Below are positions 44,332 through 56,479 of a stretch of DNA of 64,000 nt, in pieces (the stretch's first letter is position 1; each line of letters opens with the position of its first letter). Below the pieces are notes generated by a model. It searched no databases and was not told the origin of the DNA. It worked only from the letters and a program-made list of their open reading frames with translations. The DNA is from Salvia splendens (lineage: Eukaryota > Streptophyta > Magnoliopsida > Lamiales > Lamiaceae), in assembly GCF_004379255.2 (NCBI RefSeq), contig NC_056039.1, forward strand, positions 7,862,501-7,926,500. The letters are read 5' to 3'. Both the position numbers and the translations under genes were made by a program.

Positions 44332-45273
44332 CTATTTTTGCTGAAATTGATCCTCAATTACTACCGCCCCTATCTTCAGATTCTCATCGACATGAACCCT
44401 AATCGCCCGCAAATTCGCCGCCTCAGATCCATCGAAACGTGGGGCTTTCATCATCTCAAAACGGGGCTTCTCCACTCGGTAATGATCATAACGAGGCTGA
44501 TCGGCGAACCTATGCGCGGGGTTATCCCATGCAGTCGTTCGTCGCCTCTGAAATCCGTCATTATCAGCGCCGTGCCAATCCCACTCCGTCGCAAGACCCC
44601 CCGGCTGACCGTCAAGCCTATTTGCGGGGTTATCCCAAGCAGTTATTCGGCGCCCCCGAAAACCCTCGACACCAGCGCCATAACGATCACACTGCTGCAA
44701 CTCCAATCCATGCGCCTGACTCGCGGTTCAGGTCGAAGGGTTGACGAACCCTAGGTGCAGCTGTGAAGTGCCGCGCGGCGCTGGAGACATCTGATGCCGC
44801 GCCGTGTCGCCTCGGCCCCTCTGCCACTCCTCGTAGGGCGGCTCAGGATCGTCCATCCTATGCGCGGGGTTGTCCCATGCTGTCGGGCGTCTCCCCCGAA
44901 CTCCATCTCCGTCGTTTCCGTAACGATCGCACGCCCACAACTCCGAAATCATTCGCTGTTGCGGAACCCTAGTCGACGGTCCGATGAAGCCTCCATGTTG
45001 TTGCGATGCCAATGTTGTCGCATCCGACACAACCGGACTGTGTCTCCCTGCGTCGCCTCTCCCCCGCAGCCCATCGTCGTAAGGCGGGTCAGGATCGGGC
45101 CTCGGCGACGGTTGAGCGATGGCTTGCCGCCTCTCCGACACGTACAATCGCGCTTCGAAGCGCGCCAGCGTCGCCAAGATATGCTCTAACGCCAGCGACG
45201 TGGAATCGAGCGCTCCACTCGCCGGCTGAAACTGCTCCAGATCGCGGATTACTCCGGCGGACATCACAACCAT
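44332..45273 (-). other. Gag-like frame with TAWDNPAHR repeats
   Basis: Two minus-strand frames (45273-44728 and 44706-44332), separated by a short break, start with SAGVIRDLEQF and a helical segment (LEHILATLARFEARL). They then carry three repeats of about 28 residues centred on RGRRPTAWDNPAHR, RGRRITAWDNPANR and QRRRTTAWDNPAHR. Near the end KAPRFDGSEAANL resembles the first capsid motif of Ty3-type Gag, but the rest of the capsid is missing. I do not know a function for the repeats. Confidence 0.6.
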
Positions 45274-45338
45274 CGATTATGTGCGGTCCACATTACGATT
45301 CGACATCGGATAATGAGATCGTCAATGAAAGCACCAGT

Positions 45339-45674
45339 TGTTAAGGGTGTACTCTTTAACCTCGTACGAATTCCTCCGTGAGGTCGCGGGAACGCTTGCC
45401 CGTCGATCGCACACGACAAGAACTAGAATCAATTCCTTCGTGAAGTCGCGGGAATCTTTGCCCGACGATCAACAACGACAAGAACTAGGGTTTTGAATTG
45501 TAGAAGAAAGGAATTATCTTATTTCATTGATTGAATAATGAGAATGACAATAGTCATATTTATAATACTCCTATGAATAACCTAATTGGTGAACAAGATA
45601 ATAACGATATGGAAAAGATATGATAATATAATAATAGAGATATGATAGATATTCCCGGAGATATACTCGTATCA
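45339..45674 (-). repeat. LTR (5' copy in coding sense)
   Basis: 336 bp; pairs with 43286-43622. Most differences between the two LTRs are transitions. Confidence 0.9.
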
Positions 45675-45866
45675 GGTACATTTTTTTGATGTCTCATCCT
45701 GACATACTTAGTACTAATATAGAAACATTACTCTCTACTTTTTTTCTACCTTACTTTATTCTTTTCACTTAATTCACAAAACAACACTACATAAAATCAT
45801 GTGCCGAAAATCAAATGCACCACTTAGAGTAGGACGGAGGTATGTGGCAGTTCATATAAGTCGTAC

Positions 45867-46615
45867 ATGCCACAAGAACGTGAAAGAGTTCTTGCACGCC
45901 TCATTCAAGACTATATTGATGACGAGCCTGGTCCATGTTGGTGCTTAGGCTTCGCTTCCACATACACAAATTGTTTTTCCTGGGCATTGTCCTCCAACGG
46001 TCTTGGACGCGGTGGACGAGTATATGAAAATGAACGCCGACGACTGGGCAGCCTGTATACAACGGTTCGCCAGGCTTATTTGACAAATACCTTCATGCCA
46101 TGTAGTATAGAGGCGGTGCCTACACCAGCGAATATAAGGGCACGCATCCGACGTTTTCTCTGGAAGACGTTGCTAACTAACTTTATGGATTCGACATGAG
46201 TACCATGGCATCGCTGGGTTGACAATGATATCAATGTCTTAAACCAGTCACCTCAATTTAATGAGGTATGTGATGATAAAACACCGACTAATTGTTGACG
46301 ATACATTATGAGAAACTACTTGCCGGATGAGATCTATTCACGATGGTTGATGTTTGTGAAATCGATCACATGTCCGACTAACTGAAAGAGAGCATTTTGC
46401 ACACTTGAGGTGACAAAAGTTGATGTTGAATGGACTTTTGATGCACTTCAATCATGTTAGACGATAGTGAATGTTCCAACATGTATTTGGGATCGACTAG
46501 ACATAGTCGATGCCATATATGCATATATTATAGTACTACACTATATAATACTCCATCTCGAGGTGGAACAACGCCTAACTTTTGAGAATTTCTAAATTGA
46601 CAGGCTTCTTCTCGC
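45867..46615 (+). pseudogene. Decayed PIF/Harbinger transposase
   Basis: Pieces of an ALP1/HARBI1-like DDE nuclease lie in shifting frames: ERVLARLIQDYIDDEP (about 45880), AVDEYMKMNADDW (about 46005), then NDINVLNQSPQFNEV (about 46225; contains the second catalytic Asp), YLPDEIYSRWLMFVKSI, and VDVEWTFDALQS with a C-terminal segment near 46430-46600. Stops and frameshifts throughout. The long open frame at 45867-46199 is largely an alternative-frame reading of this relic. Confidence 0.65.
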
Positions 46616-46686
46616 GAAGAGATCTTTCAACATACTCTAATCAAATAGATTTGATCACATCGAACATAGTTTAACATTAAAGTTTA

Positions 46687-46912
46687 TACTCTCTCTGTCT
46701 CCAAAGAGTATGAACTTTGAATTCGTCATAGGTTTTAATGCTTTATTGGTAAAGTAAGAGAGAGATAGATAGAGAAAGTTTTTTAAGTATTGTTAGTGGA
46801 GAATGAGTCCCGCCTCATTACAAAGAAGGGATTTCCAAAATTGGAATGTTCATACTCTTTGGGGACGGAAGAAAAAGAAAATAGTGCATACTCTTCAGGG
46901 ACGGAAGGAGTA
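46687..46912. repeat. Stowaway-like MITE
   Basis: Left TACTCTCTCTGTCTCCAAAGAGTATGAAC and right GTTCATACTCTTTGGGGACGGAAG, followed by a second right-end copy ending GGGACGGAAGGAGTA at 46912, so the right terminus is duplicated. Confidence 0.7.
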
Positions 46913-48733
46913 TTATTTGATATAAATGTAGTAAGTTAAACTATACTACTACATTTTATATTTATTTAATATACTTTTAGTTACTTATTTTATTTTATAT
47001 ATAATACTTCCTCCGATTCCCACTAATATTTCCATTTTGCCATTTTTGTCCAATCTTCATTACAAGTCTCATTTCACTTTTATTATTTTCGGTAAGTGGA
47101 TCTCAAATTCCACTAACTCATTTCACTCACATTTTATTATAAAACCAATATATAAAAGTAGGACTCTGCCATTTTCAATTACAAAGTTAAAAAATTTATT
47201 AAAATTTGTGACGGCAAAAAATAAGACTTCTAATGGAGACCCAAGAGTGTAAAAACTTAAGAAAATATAAAATTGAATAATAATAATGATGAAATTATTT
47301 TAATTATGATAATCATTATGTCTCAAGTTAGTTGAGTTGTATTTCATTTTGGACTGTCCAAGTTAGTTGATTTGAAGTCGTTTCATTTTTTTTTGGCAAA
47401 AAATTTATTCACTCTTATTTTACTTTTTTTTATTTCTCCTTTGTTTTATTCTTTCTCCTACTCCATATGTCCGAACTGAAGGAGTTGACAGCGGAAGCGC
47501 ATCAAAGATCAATTACATAATAATTCTTATCTATTTAGCAGATTATTTAGACAAATTCTATTCGCGCAATTATCACATTTATCATACTCATAACTTGAAT
47601 CAAATCATGCTTTAAGTGTAATTGAAACCTAAAACATGCTTTTCTACGGATTAGCCATTTTACCTTGATGATTCTCCAAAGAATCGAAGATAGCTCGTGT
47701 CTTCTCCACGTGAAGATGTTGAGTACTAGACCACGGATCTTATGACTGGTTCCCGAACTGTATGCTGATATTAGTGTGGGCTGATCTCACTAGGATACTA
47801 GGACTTAAATAAAGAAGACAAAAATCCCACGTGAAGTAGGAGAGAAAATCATCCCCTATAGGTATTAGGAGGGTGACGAAAATTTTTAATGACAATAAGT
47901 TGTATTTTCTGTCTCCTTTATTCTCCTATTTCTATTAAGTTACATATTGGGTACAGTCAGAGATCTATGGAAGGTTTTGGATATGACCTACCACAATTAG
48001 CTTTTTACTAATTAAATTGGACCCACAGTTTAATGCAAGCTTATATTGGAATATTATTAGCAGCCACTACAGAAATATTATTGCACTGCACATCCAAATC
48101 CGAAATTCTAAGTAATTCGGGTTTTCGTTGTTTGTCGTTCATTTCCCACGCTGAAGATAGAAATGTCCATTAAGTAATTAGTGTCTGCTATGAACTTAAT
48201 TAATTAACATCACATTTCATTAACCTTCTCAACCAACTTTCTAATATAATGCATTTATTAAAATCCGTGTCGGTTAAACTCTTCTTGTATTGGTGGACAG
48301 ATGGAATAATAAAATAAAATATGAGAGATAAGAGAGAGTAATGTAGAAAATGGAGTAAAATACAAGTGATTAGATGTTTTTTTATCAAAAAAAGAAATTA
48401 ATCAACTATGTTGGGCCGTCCTAAAAATAAATATAAACCAACTTCGTTGAGACGGTGGAATACTTTATTTTCTCTTAATTTAATCTTTAAATATCAATTT
48501 CTTTAATAATATTTTGAAATGGGGTGATTTGAAGTATGAATTAATTTAACGAATCCGGGACGAGTATGAATATACACAATATTATGGTATAACTCGATAT
48601 TAAAATTTTATAATGACATCAAAAGTGAAGTTATTGGGGGTATAATTTAACATTTGAAAATAGGAGTGGATTGATTGAGCCAAAGGTGGAAACTGTGTCT
48701 AGTGTAGTGTAGTCAGTTTTAACCATGGTAAGA
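46913..48733. other. AT-rich intergenic DNA
   Basis: Partial MITE ends (CCTCCGATTCCCACTAATATT near 47011; CCGAACTGAAGGAGTTGAC near 47471) and AT-rich DNA. No gene seen. Confidence 0.4.
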
Positions 48734-49293
48734 GTATCCATAATAGGGAGGACACTTCCTTGGACAAGCCACTTTTTTGTCCTTAGCCACTTCTAATTTG
48801 TCCACGGCTATAAAAAAAAAGTTTCCACGACAATAGTGGACACTTTTTTGGTCAATTTCACTCTATTTTATTTTTTGTATATTTTAATTCAATGAATATT
48901 AAAATTATCATACTTTAAACAATTAGAGAACGAGATAATAATAATAACAAGAAAAAAGTATTGGTGTCGGGTGAATCTTCGTCTCCACCGTGCATTTTTA
49001 GAGATAAAAAAATTAGAGAGTGAAAAGTGGATAGAGATTGTGGGTGTGAAGATGTGGGTGGAGTGAAAATGAAGATGGGGTATTTATAATGAAATTTATT
49101 CAAATTTCGAAATTAATAAAAATAAAAAATTAACTGGCTAAGCCGCGGCGGCCTTAGCCGTGCAATAAGCAGCCACGGGCACCGCTGCGGCTAAGCCACT
49201 TCCGCCGCATCCTCGCCGAATAGTCGGCGAAGGTCTTTCCGCCCCCTCCCATCTGTCCTGGCCGCGCTGCCCGTGTCCTCCACTATGGATAGT
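48734..49293. repeat. MITE-like element with GTATCCATA termini (about 560 bp)
   Basis: Left GTATCCATAATAGGGAGGACAC and right GTGTCCTCCACTATGGATAGT are inverted repeats. The right third is GC-rich (GCCGCGGCGGCC). No coding domain found. Confidence 0.65.
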
Positions 49294-49759
49294 CGCGGCT
49301 TAGGAGGCTCCGGGGCGGCCCTAAAAAGCAAGCAATGGACAAAGAGAATTTTGAAGGCACCAGGGTTAAATCTGTCATCTCACTAAAATGACCGGTCCGC
49401 TCAGATCCCGTACAGTTCGCTAGCATCAGTCTAAAGCCTGTGTCCTAATATCTCGCGATATCTCCCGCTATTTTCTCACCTACTCCTTAACCCTTTTTTT
49501 TACAATATTCTTTCCACACTCAATTTTGCTTCACCGAAAATATGTGTAGTTTATAGGAAATCCGGTAATTAAAGGAGCTAAACTGTATATAATTAATTCC
49601 AGAAAGCTTAAAGAAAAAAGGACAGAAAAAAATAAATTTCTAATAGGAGCGCATTATTAAGTGTGGAATTAAATAAAAAGGCAATTAATGTAATTGTCCC
49701 TATTGTCTGGTGCGTTGAGATTATTAGTACAGAGAGAGAGAGAAAGAAAAACTACAAAA

Positions 49760-50349
49760 CCAACCATAAATCCATGTCACCCCACACACTCTTCTCTCTC
49801 CTTCCAACTTTACCTTTGTATCCTTCTCAGACGCCGTCGTTTTAGCTCTGAGAGAGAAACGGCGCAAAATTTGTTAGGGCGACGTTTTCTGTCAACTACC
49901 GGTGGAGGAATCAACGATTTACGGGGCGATGTTTTGGTGATGTTCCTAGTCACATTTCTTTTGTTTTTTTCTACTTTCTCGGAGCCAGATTCGTGAATCA
50001 CTCGCCTCCTGTACCGTCGATTCCGGGATCAACGGTTGTGGATCTTTTTATTTCATTGATTTCTCTTCTCAGCTCACAAAAAATCCGTAAACAGACACTG
50101 TGTGCGTTTTACACGCAATCGGTGTGAGAAATTTGTGGAGGTCAGTTTACAAATTGACTCTGTATCAGTATTGGATGAACAGCTTCGGTTGTAAGACGTG
50201 GTTGCTTTAGATATTCTCCTTTTTCCTTGTGGAGTGAATTATTCATTTTTTATTGATTTGCACCTGATTTGTTCATCTCTTTGAATTACTTGCAGCATTT
50301 ATTGTGAAACCAGTTCAATTAAACGAAGAAATTGCACTTCTCGGTTGAC
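49760..50349 (+). other. ARF16-like 5' leader region
   Basis: A GA-rich and CT-rich leader typical of plant ARF genes. A GAGGTCAGT donor near 50139 and a CTTGCAG acceptor near 50295 suggest a 5' UTR intron. Many small ATGs are absent from the proximal exon. Confidence 0.45.
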
Positions 50350-53021
50350 ATGGGGGAGAGGAGCTTGGACTCCGAGCTGTGGCACGCGTGCGCTGGTGGC
50401 ATGGTTCAAATGCCGCCGGTGAACTCGAAGGTCTTCTATTTCCCGCAGGGACACGCGGAGCACACGCTCACTTCTGTCGATTTCGGCGCTTTGCCGAAAT
50501 TCCCGCCGATGATCCTCTGCCGTGTGGCCGCCGTGAAATATTTGGCCGACCCTGACACCGACGAGGTTTATGGAAAGATTAGGCTGATTCCGGTGGGGAA
50601 GAACGAGCACGGCTTCGATGACGGTGGAGTTCTGGGAAACAACGGATCTGCGTCTAATGAGAAGCCTACTTCGTTCGCGAAGACGCTGACGCAGTCCGAT
50701 GCTAACAACGGCGGGGGATTCTCCGTTCCTCGTTACTGCGCTGAGACGATTTTCCCTCGATTGGATTACTCGGCCGATCCTCCCGTGCAGAATGTGATTG
50801 CCAAGGATGTCCACGGCGATACTTGGAAGTTTCGCCATATCTACCGAGGAACGCCGAGGAGGCATTTGCTGACTACTGGATGGAGTACTTTTGTGAATCA
50901 GAAGAAGCTCGTGGCCGGGGATTCGATCGTGTTTCTGAGGGCCGAGAACGGGGATCTTTGCGTGGGAATTCGGAGGGCTAAGAGGAGTGGAGTTGGGGGT
51001 GAGCCCTCGTCCGGGTGGAACTCCGGTGGTGCAGGGAATTTTGGTTTCTCGTCGTTTTTGAAGGAGGATGAGAGCAGGCTGATGCACAGAGTTGGTAGTG
51101 GGAATATGAGAGAGAAGGGGAAAGTGAGGCCTGAGTCGGTTGTTGAGGCCACTTTCCTGGCGGCTAACGGCCAGCCTTTTGAGGTGGTCTACTATCCACG
51201 GGCGAGCACGCCGGAGTTCTGTGTGAGGGCATCATCTGTCAGTGCCGCCATGAGGGTACATTGGTGTGCTGGAATGAGGTTCAAGATGCCATTTGAAACT
51301 GAGGACTCCTCTCGGATTAGCTGGTTTATGGGAACTATTGCTTCTGTTCAAGTTGTTGACCCCCTCCGTTGGCCTAATTCTCCTTGGAGGCTGCTTCAGG
51401 TGATTCACAGCTCCTTATTGTTGTAAATTGGAAAATACTGTAATAGACAGCCCTAGTGCTTTTCCTATATCTTATTCAGTTTGATTTCGTCCAAACGTTC
51501 ATCTGTTTTTTCATTCAACTGCATATTACCTTAACTGCTTGTAATCTCCATGTTTTGTTTTGGGAGTTTATTTTGATATTAGAACTAGATTTACCATGCT
51601 TGAAGCTAGATTTTAAAAAAATACTGTATCAAAACTAATTTGAAAATCATGCTTAAAATATGCTGCATATGATAAACATTTGTTTTCTTTTCCCTAATGG
51701 ATGTTAACTTTGAATTAGTACTATTTGCAATCATTTCTTCTGCAATCATATGCTCATTACGATCTTAGCTATTCTCCAACATGCTATAGCATCAGTGGCA
51801 TCTGATATAATAAGATGTAGATTCTGCAAATATAGTTTCTGTTCTTTCATTCAGTTGATCTTTACTCCTTGCTATAACTGTTACTTTATCCGAGTACAAT
51901 AAAAAGTTATAGGATTGCGAACTTGATTCAGACTTATTCCGCTTTCCTTATGTTCTCACATTACTTCTTGCACCGAAATGTGGCAGGTAACATGGGATGA
52001 ACCTGATCTATTGCAAAATGTGAAATGTGTCAGCCCTTGGCTTGTTGAGATGGTCTCAAATATGCCAACAATCCTCCATCTATCGCCCTTCTCACCACCA
52101 AGAAAGAAGTTGCGTTTACAGCAACACTCAGACTTTTCACTAGATGGCCAATTTCCAATGCCGTCGTTTTCAGGCACCCCCCTAGGTCCAAGCAGTCCCT
52201 TGAGTCTATCTGACAACATTACTGCAGGCATACAGGGAGCCAGGCATGCTCAAATGGGAATCCCATTGTCGGATTTCCATCTCAGCAACAAACTGCAGAT
52301 GGGACTATTACCACCCAGTTTCCTACGACTTGATCCTCATGCTAAAATTCCGAATAGGATGGCTAGGAGTCATGTGGATAGTAAGGAAAATATATCTTGC
52401 CTATTAAGCATAGGAAGTGCTACTCAAAATTCAGAGAAAACTGGTGACGTCAAGACACCTCGGTTTGTACTCTTTGGTCAAACAATACTCACTGAGCAGC
52501 AGATGGCTAACGACTGCTCCAGTGAAGTAGCTTCTAAAGTAACAGAGGAAAAGAACTCTGGTGGGACACCATGGAAGAATGGAAGTTTTGCTCTTGACCG
52601 TGAAGATCTTCCAAATAATTTTTCTGATAGCCAGTTCTTGTGGAAACAAGGCTACAATACATCTGATCTTAGCTTGGATACTGGTCATTGCAAGGTGTTC
52701 TTGGAGTCTGAAGATGTAGGTCGAACCCTTGATCTATCTGTTCTCGGATCATATGAAGAGCTACACAAAAGGCTAGAGGAAATGTTTGGGTTTGAAAGAT
52801 CAGAAATGCTGAGCCATGTGTACTACCGTGATGCAGCAGGTGCTATCAAACAAGCTGGAGATGAACCATTCAGGTAATATACTCTTTTTCTATAGGCCTG
52901 ATGTTATAATTTTCATCCGTTGACACGTTTGTGCTAAATTTGATACCGCAGTGAGTTCATGAAGAATGCCAAAAGATTGACTATTCGTATGAAACCAAGC
53001 AGTAACAACTCCGAAAGGTAA
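50350..53021 (+). CDS. ARF16: Auxin response factor, ARF10/16 clade (668 aa)
   Basis: Nuclear, usually repressive auxin response factor binding TGTCTC-type elements. Exons: 50350-51399, 51987-52873, 52952-53021. ELWHACAGGMVQMP (9-22) starts the dimerisation part; the B3 domain spans about 108-211 with SFAKTLTQSDANNGGGFSVPRYCAETIFPRLDY and HIYRGTPRRHLLTTGWSTFVNQKKLVAGD. The ancillary domain follows (VVYYPRASTPEFCV, GMRFKMPFETEDSSRISWFMGT). A short Ser/Leu/Pro-rich middle lacks the Q-rich activator region. A C-terminal PB1 (III/IV) runs from about 583 (GHCKVFLESEDVGRTLDLSVLGSYEEL) to 660. The ATG at 50350 is preferred to in-frame TTG at 50332. miR160 site present. ARF16 is favoured over ARF10 by the N-terminal and C-terminal match. 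A possible extra exon at 53160-53205 would give another C-terminus. Confidence 0.92.
52226..52246 (+). promoter_or_regulatory. miR160 target site
   Basis: Within exon 2, the 21 nt GGCATACAGGGAGCCAGGCA plus one 5' base are complementary to miR160 except for one terminal mismatch. They encode the conserved peptide GIQGARH (residues about 431-437). This is the known site of ARF10/16/17 repression. Confidence 0.93.
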
Positions 53022-53159
53022 TAACTTATCTCTTACCTGTAATTGTTATTTTTAAAAATCTCTTACCTGTAGTTTTCTGTTAAGGTTGTCTAATTTAATT
53101 GCATTTGTTGTGATTGCCTATTCTTCTCATATTGAAAAATCAATAATAATATATGCTAG

Positions 53160-53205
53160 TAAGGAAGAAGCTGGCGAAACTGAAAGATCTCTTACTATGT
53201 ATTGA
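53160..53205 (+). other. Possible alternative last exon of ARF16
   Basis: After an ATGCTAG acceptor, the sequence stays open in the right phase from the donor at 53018 (GAAAG-GTAATA) for 15 codons, KEEAGETERSLTMY, then TGA. If that intron is spliced, it replaces the final R-stop of the unspliced frame. Confidence 0.4.
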
Positions 53206-56200
53206 AGGAAATTTATTACTGGTTTGCCAACCGCGGAGCGCGGACTAGATTCCTCCAACCAGGCAGGGGCCCTCAGCATATTTGCATAGTCGAGGCATCT
53301 TGCAAACCATGGCAGAATAGGCGAGGCTACGGTTTATTCATCTACATCTAGTTCTAGTAATTGCTTCGTGTCCAATGTGTTAATGGAAACTTCAATAATG
53401 TGAAGTTCTAGCTAAATGTGTGTTGTGTATAACATCATTCTAGTTAATGGTGTGGATTCTGTGTTTATGATCTAGCTCAATCAACTCTACTATGCTGGCT
53501 GCTATAATTTTATGATCTTATTATGTAATATGTTGACCTATCTCTCTATTTCTTCCTTTTGCTTGATTGATTTGTATGATTATCATATTCTATCTAGCCG
53601 AATCTCTATTTTTTTTCGTGCTCCAAAAATGGTGATGTGTAGAGATTCAAATTTTCAAAGAGATTAAACCAAAAGAGCCAACAATAGTGATGTCTAAATT
53701 ATTGTTTTATTAATAAATATGGCAAATTAGATCCTTTTTTTAAGTTGAAGGGGGCCATAATTCTGGTGTTTGACAATCCCGACAAACCAAAATTGAAGCA
53801 AGTAAATGTATATTATTGAAATGTTTGAAAGTTGTGAAAAGAAAAAGTGATCCAACAAGAGAAAACAATTTGGGTGCTTATTTTAATTTCACACGTGAGG
53901 TGTGGGGCAGGGCAGGGCAGGGTTAAGACAAGAAACCAAATTGGTTGTTAAAAGTATGATTATGATAATGATGTTCATGGGTGATGGTGACTGTGATGGT
54001 GATAATCATGTCATGTGTGTTTTCCACTCCTCTCGCCGCCTTGTTGCTCGAGTCATTATTGTGCTTAATGCCCTCTTTGACTAACCCCCTATTAACATTA
54101 ATACTACAACCTTTGAGTTTGGACTCATAAATCAACACTTATTACTCCTAAGTTGTAATCCGTAGTGGAGTAGTAAAATAATAGACCAGGGCCTTTACTG
54201 TTGTGCTAATTTTTATATGGGAACAATTACCTGGTTATAACTTGGCTAATAATAGATATCTATTGGAGTAATAATTTCAAAAGTAATATAGTAGTAATAA
54301 ATAAAATATAAATTTGAGATAATTATTAATTCAATTGCACTAAGTTACTCGATCAATTGACAATCTTTGGGCTCTTTCAACCTCTCAAACGATTTAACCT
54401 GGCTGAGTGGCCTGTGTTCGCCGTCTCACATGGTCGAGTGACCGTCTCTGTACACCAAGACTTTTCAAACTCAAACTCTTTTTATTTTATCTATTTTTAT
54501 CATTTTTTGCTACAAAACTCGAGAATCACAAATTGATATATCTATACTAGTAATAACAAGGAAAAGTAGTTATTCATATATGTTCCATTATAATTGATTG
54601 ATTTTCTTTTTATTTGGGGTTAGATTTCCATTTTTAGCAAAATGCAAGATATTTACTATCTTTTACCTTTTTTCGCTTTATCTCTCTATTTTATCATTGT
54701 TTCTACTTTATTCTCTCTCCACTTTATTCAACAAATAACATTTTCTAAAATATCATCGATAAAAAAACCAATCATTTATAGCTGGACGAATGGAGTATAA
54801 AACCAAGTTAAATCTAACCTTTAAAATCATGTATATTACGAATGTATCAAATACGGATCCAATAAAAGATTTTCATGTCGTATATCTAGGAATAAGGAAA
54901 TAAAATTTAATAGAAATAAATCATATGCATGAATACTAAGAGGCAATATGTATCAATTAATCCTCAAAATTTGATATTGGGTTGATCAGATAACGACTCA
55001 ATCCGAATGATTTGCCAGCACTAGCATCTATATATGTGCTCACGAAATCAAGTTTTTATGCAGTGAAAGTTCTAATCAATTATTTTTGTGCTATCTTCTC
55101 ATAATATTTTCATTAGACATGCAGTGTATATTAGATAAGCTATTTATAAACATAAAAGAAAATTAATTATTGTGACAGATGATCAAGGGATGGTTTTAAT
55201 TTCTTTCCTCTTTTTTTTTAGCTGAAAATGCAATAAAATAAATAAAGAGTAAAAGATGCAAAGGAGACAAGAGATGGATAAAAAATAAAACAGCTATTGA
55301 TCTAAAGAGCTTCCTTCTACCAATATATACTGTCACAAATTAGTTGGTGGACTAAACGAATCACAAATGTGACATAAGTTCGATCGAAGTGATCCTTGCA
55401 GACAATGAGACAAACACAGCTATCCATCTTGCATACTGTTTAATTCCATGGGATCTAAGATGATTCATGGGATTATTGTATCTACTAAAAACGTAGTGTG
55501 ATCCACCAAATTTGACCAAGATTCTCTCAAATGCAAGAATCTTTGAAAAAATAAAGTCGCCCAATTCATCAAAAATTTCAACGTAAAAAAAATACTTGAA
55601 TCACGAACAAAAGCTCTGAAATTAATAAAAGTGTTTTCATATTTGACCAGAAAGTTAGGGTTTTGTGCTCAAGATCCAAGAAATCGAGAGAGATGACAGT
55701 GTAGTATCCCCTAAAATCAGGCATGGGAGAAGCTGCTGTTTTGAGCTTATCTTAATTGCCACTCAATTTTCTCAAAATAAAGACTTCCCCTTTTTTTATA
55801 GATAAAACTCTTCAATGTACTCCATTTTTAGGATTTCTAATATTTTCTTGTTCATGAATACCAATAAGTACTCTACAAACTATTTGGTCACATTTCTTTT
55901 ACTATTATTCCCTCGGTTCCATAAAATAGGAACATTTGAGACAATACGAGAATTTTTGCATAATTGGTTAAATAGAAGAAAGGAGGAAGGGAAAGATTAT
56001 TAACATAGTGTTATTGGATAGTAGGACTCACATTATTATTAATCCCTTCGTCCAGGGACGGATATAGTAGATTAATGCTAGAAGGGGCAAATGCCCCTGC
56101 TCATATATCACTACATATATATATGTATGTATAACTTTCTATAGAAATATTTGTACTAATCTTCCACTAATTGCCAGTTCTTCAATTTTTAAACTGTCTT

Positions 56201-56247
56201 CATGTATACTTTTGCCCCTCTTACTAAGAATTCATGGCTCTGTCCAA

Positions 56248-56479
56248 GCCTCCGTCCCAACTAAGTTGAGTCACTTCTTTTTTGGACTAATTTTGAAAAA
56301 ATCGTAATAAATAGTCAAAGTGGATATATAGTAAAGTAAAAGCGAGAATATATAAGAGTCTTATCTACATTATTCTCGCTTTTACTTTATTATATATCCA
56401 CTTTCACTATTTATTACGATTTTTAAAAAAAAATAAGTGAAAAAAAGTGACTCAACTTTCTTGGGACAGAGGGAGTAGT
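56248..56479. repeat. Stowaway-like MITE, nearly complete palindrome
   Basis: CTCCGTCCCAACTAAGTTGAGTCACTT faces GTGACTCAACTTTCTTGGGACAGAGGGAG. The inner arms (CGTAATAAATAGTCAAAGTGGATATATAGTAAAGTAAAAGCGAGAAT and its complement) also pair, leaving a loop of only about 20 nt at 56350-56370. Confidence 0.85.

Larger units (their letters stand above)
43286..45674 (-). mobile_element. Young non-autonomous LTR retrotransposon with repeat-bearing Gag-like frame
   Basis: LTRs at 43286-43622 and 45339-45674 differ at only about eight positions over 337 bp. GGTAC flanks both sides (43281-43285 and 45675-45679). Coding orientation is minus: ACTGGTGCTTTCATTGA follows the right-hand LTR as primer region, and a GTGGGGGAGT purine tract, after a LEDKVDFN-like end, precedes the left-hand LTR. 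The 1.7-kb interior has Gag-like frames but no protease, RT, RNase H or integrase, so it must borrow these. Confidence 0.93.

Noticed and set aside
45867..46199. Stand-alone 110-codon gene
   Set aside because: Overlaps transposase homology in another frame; codons carry no family signal.
50299..51152. Antisense frames opposite ARF16
   Set aside because: Shadow of the GC-rich coding exon.
55361..55564. Minus-strand 67-codon frame
   Set aside because: No domain, no splice context, AT-rich surroundings.
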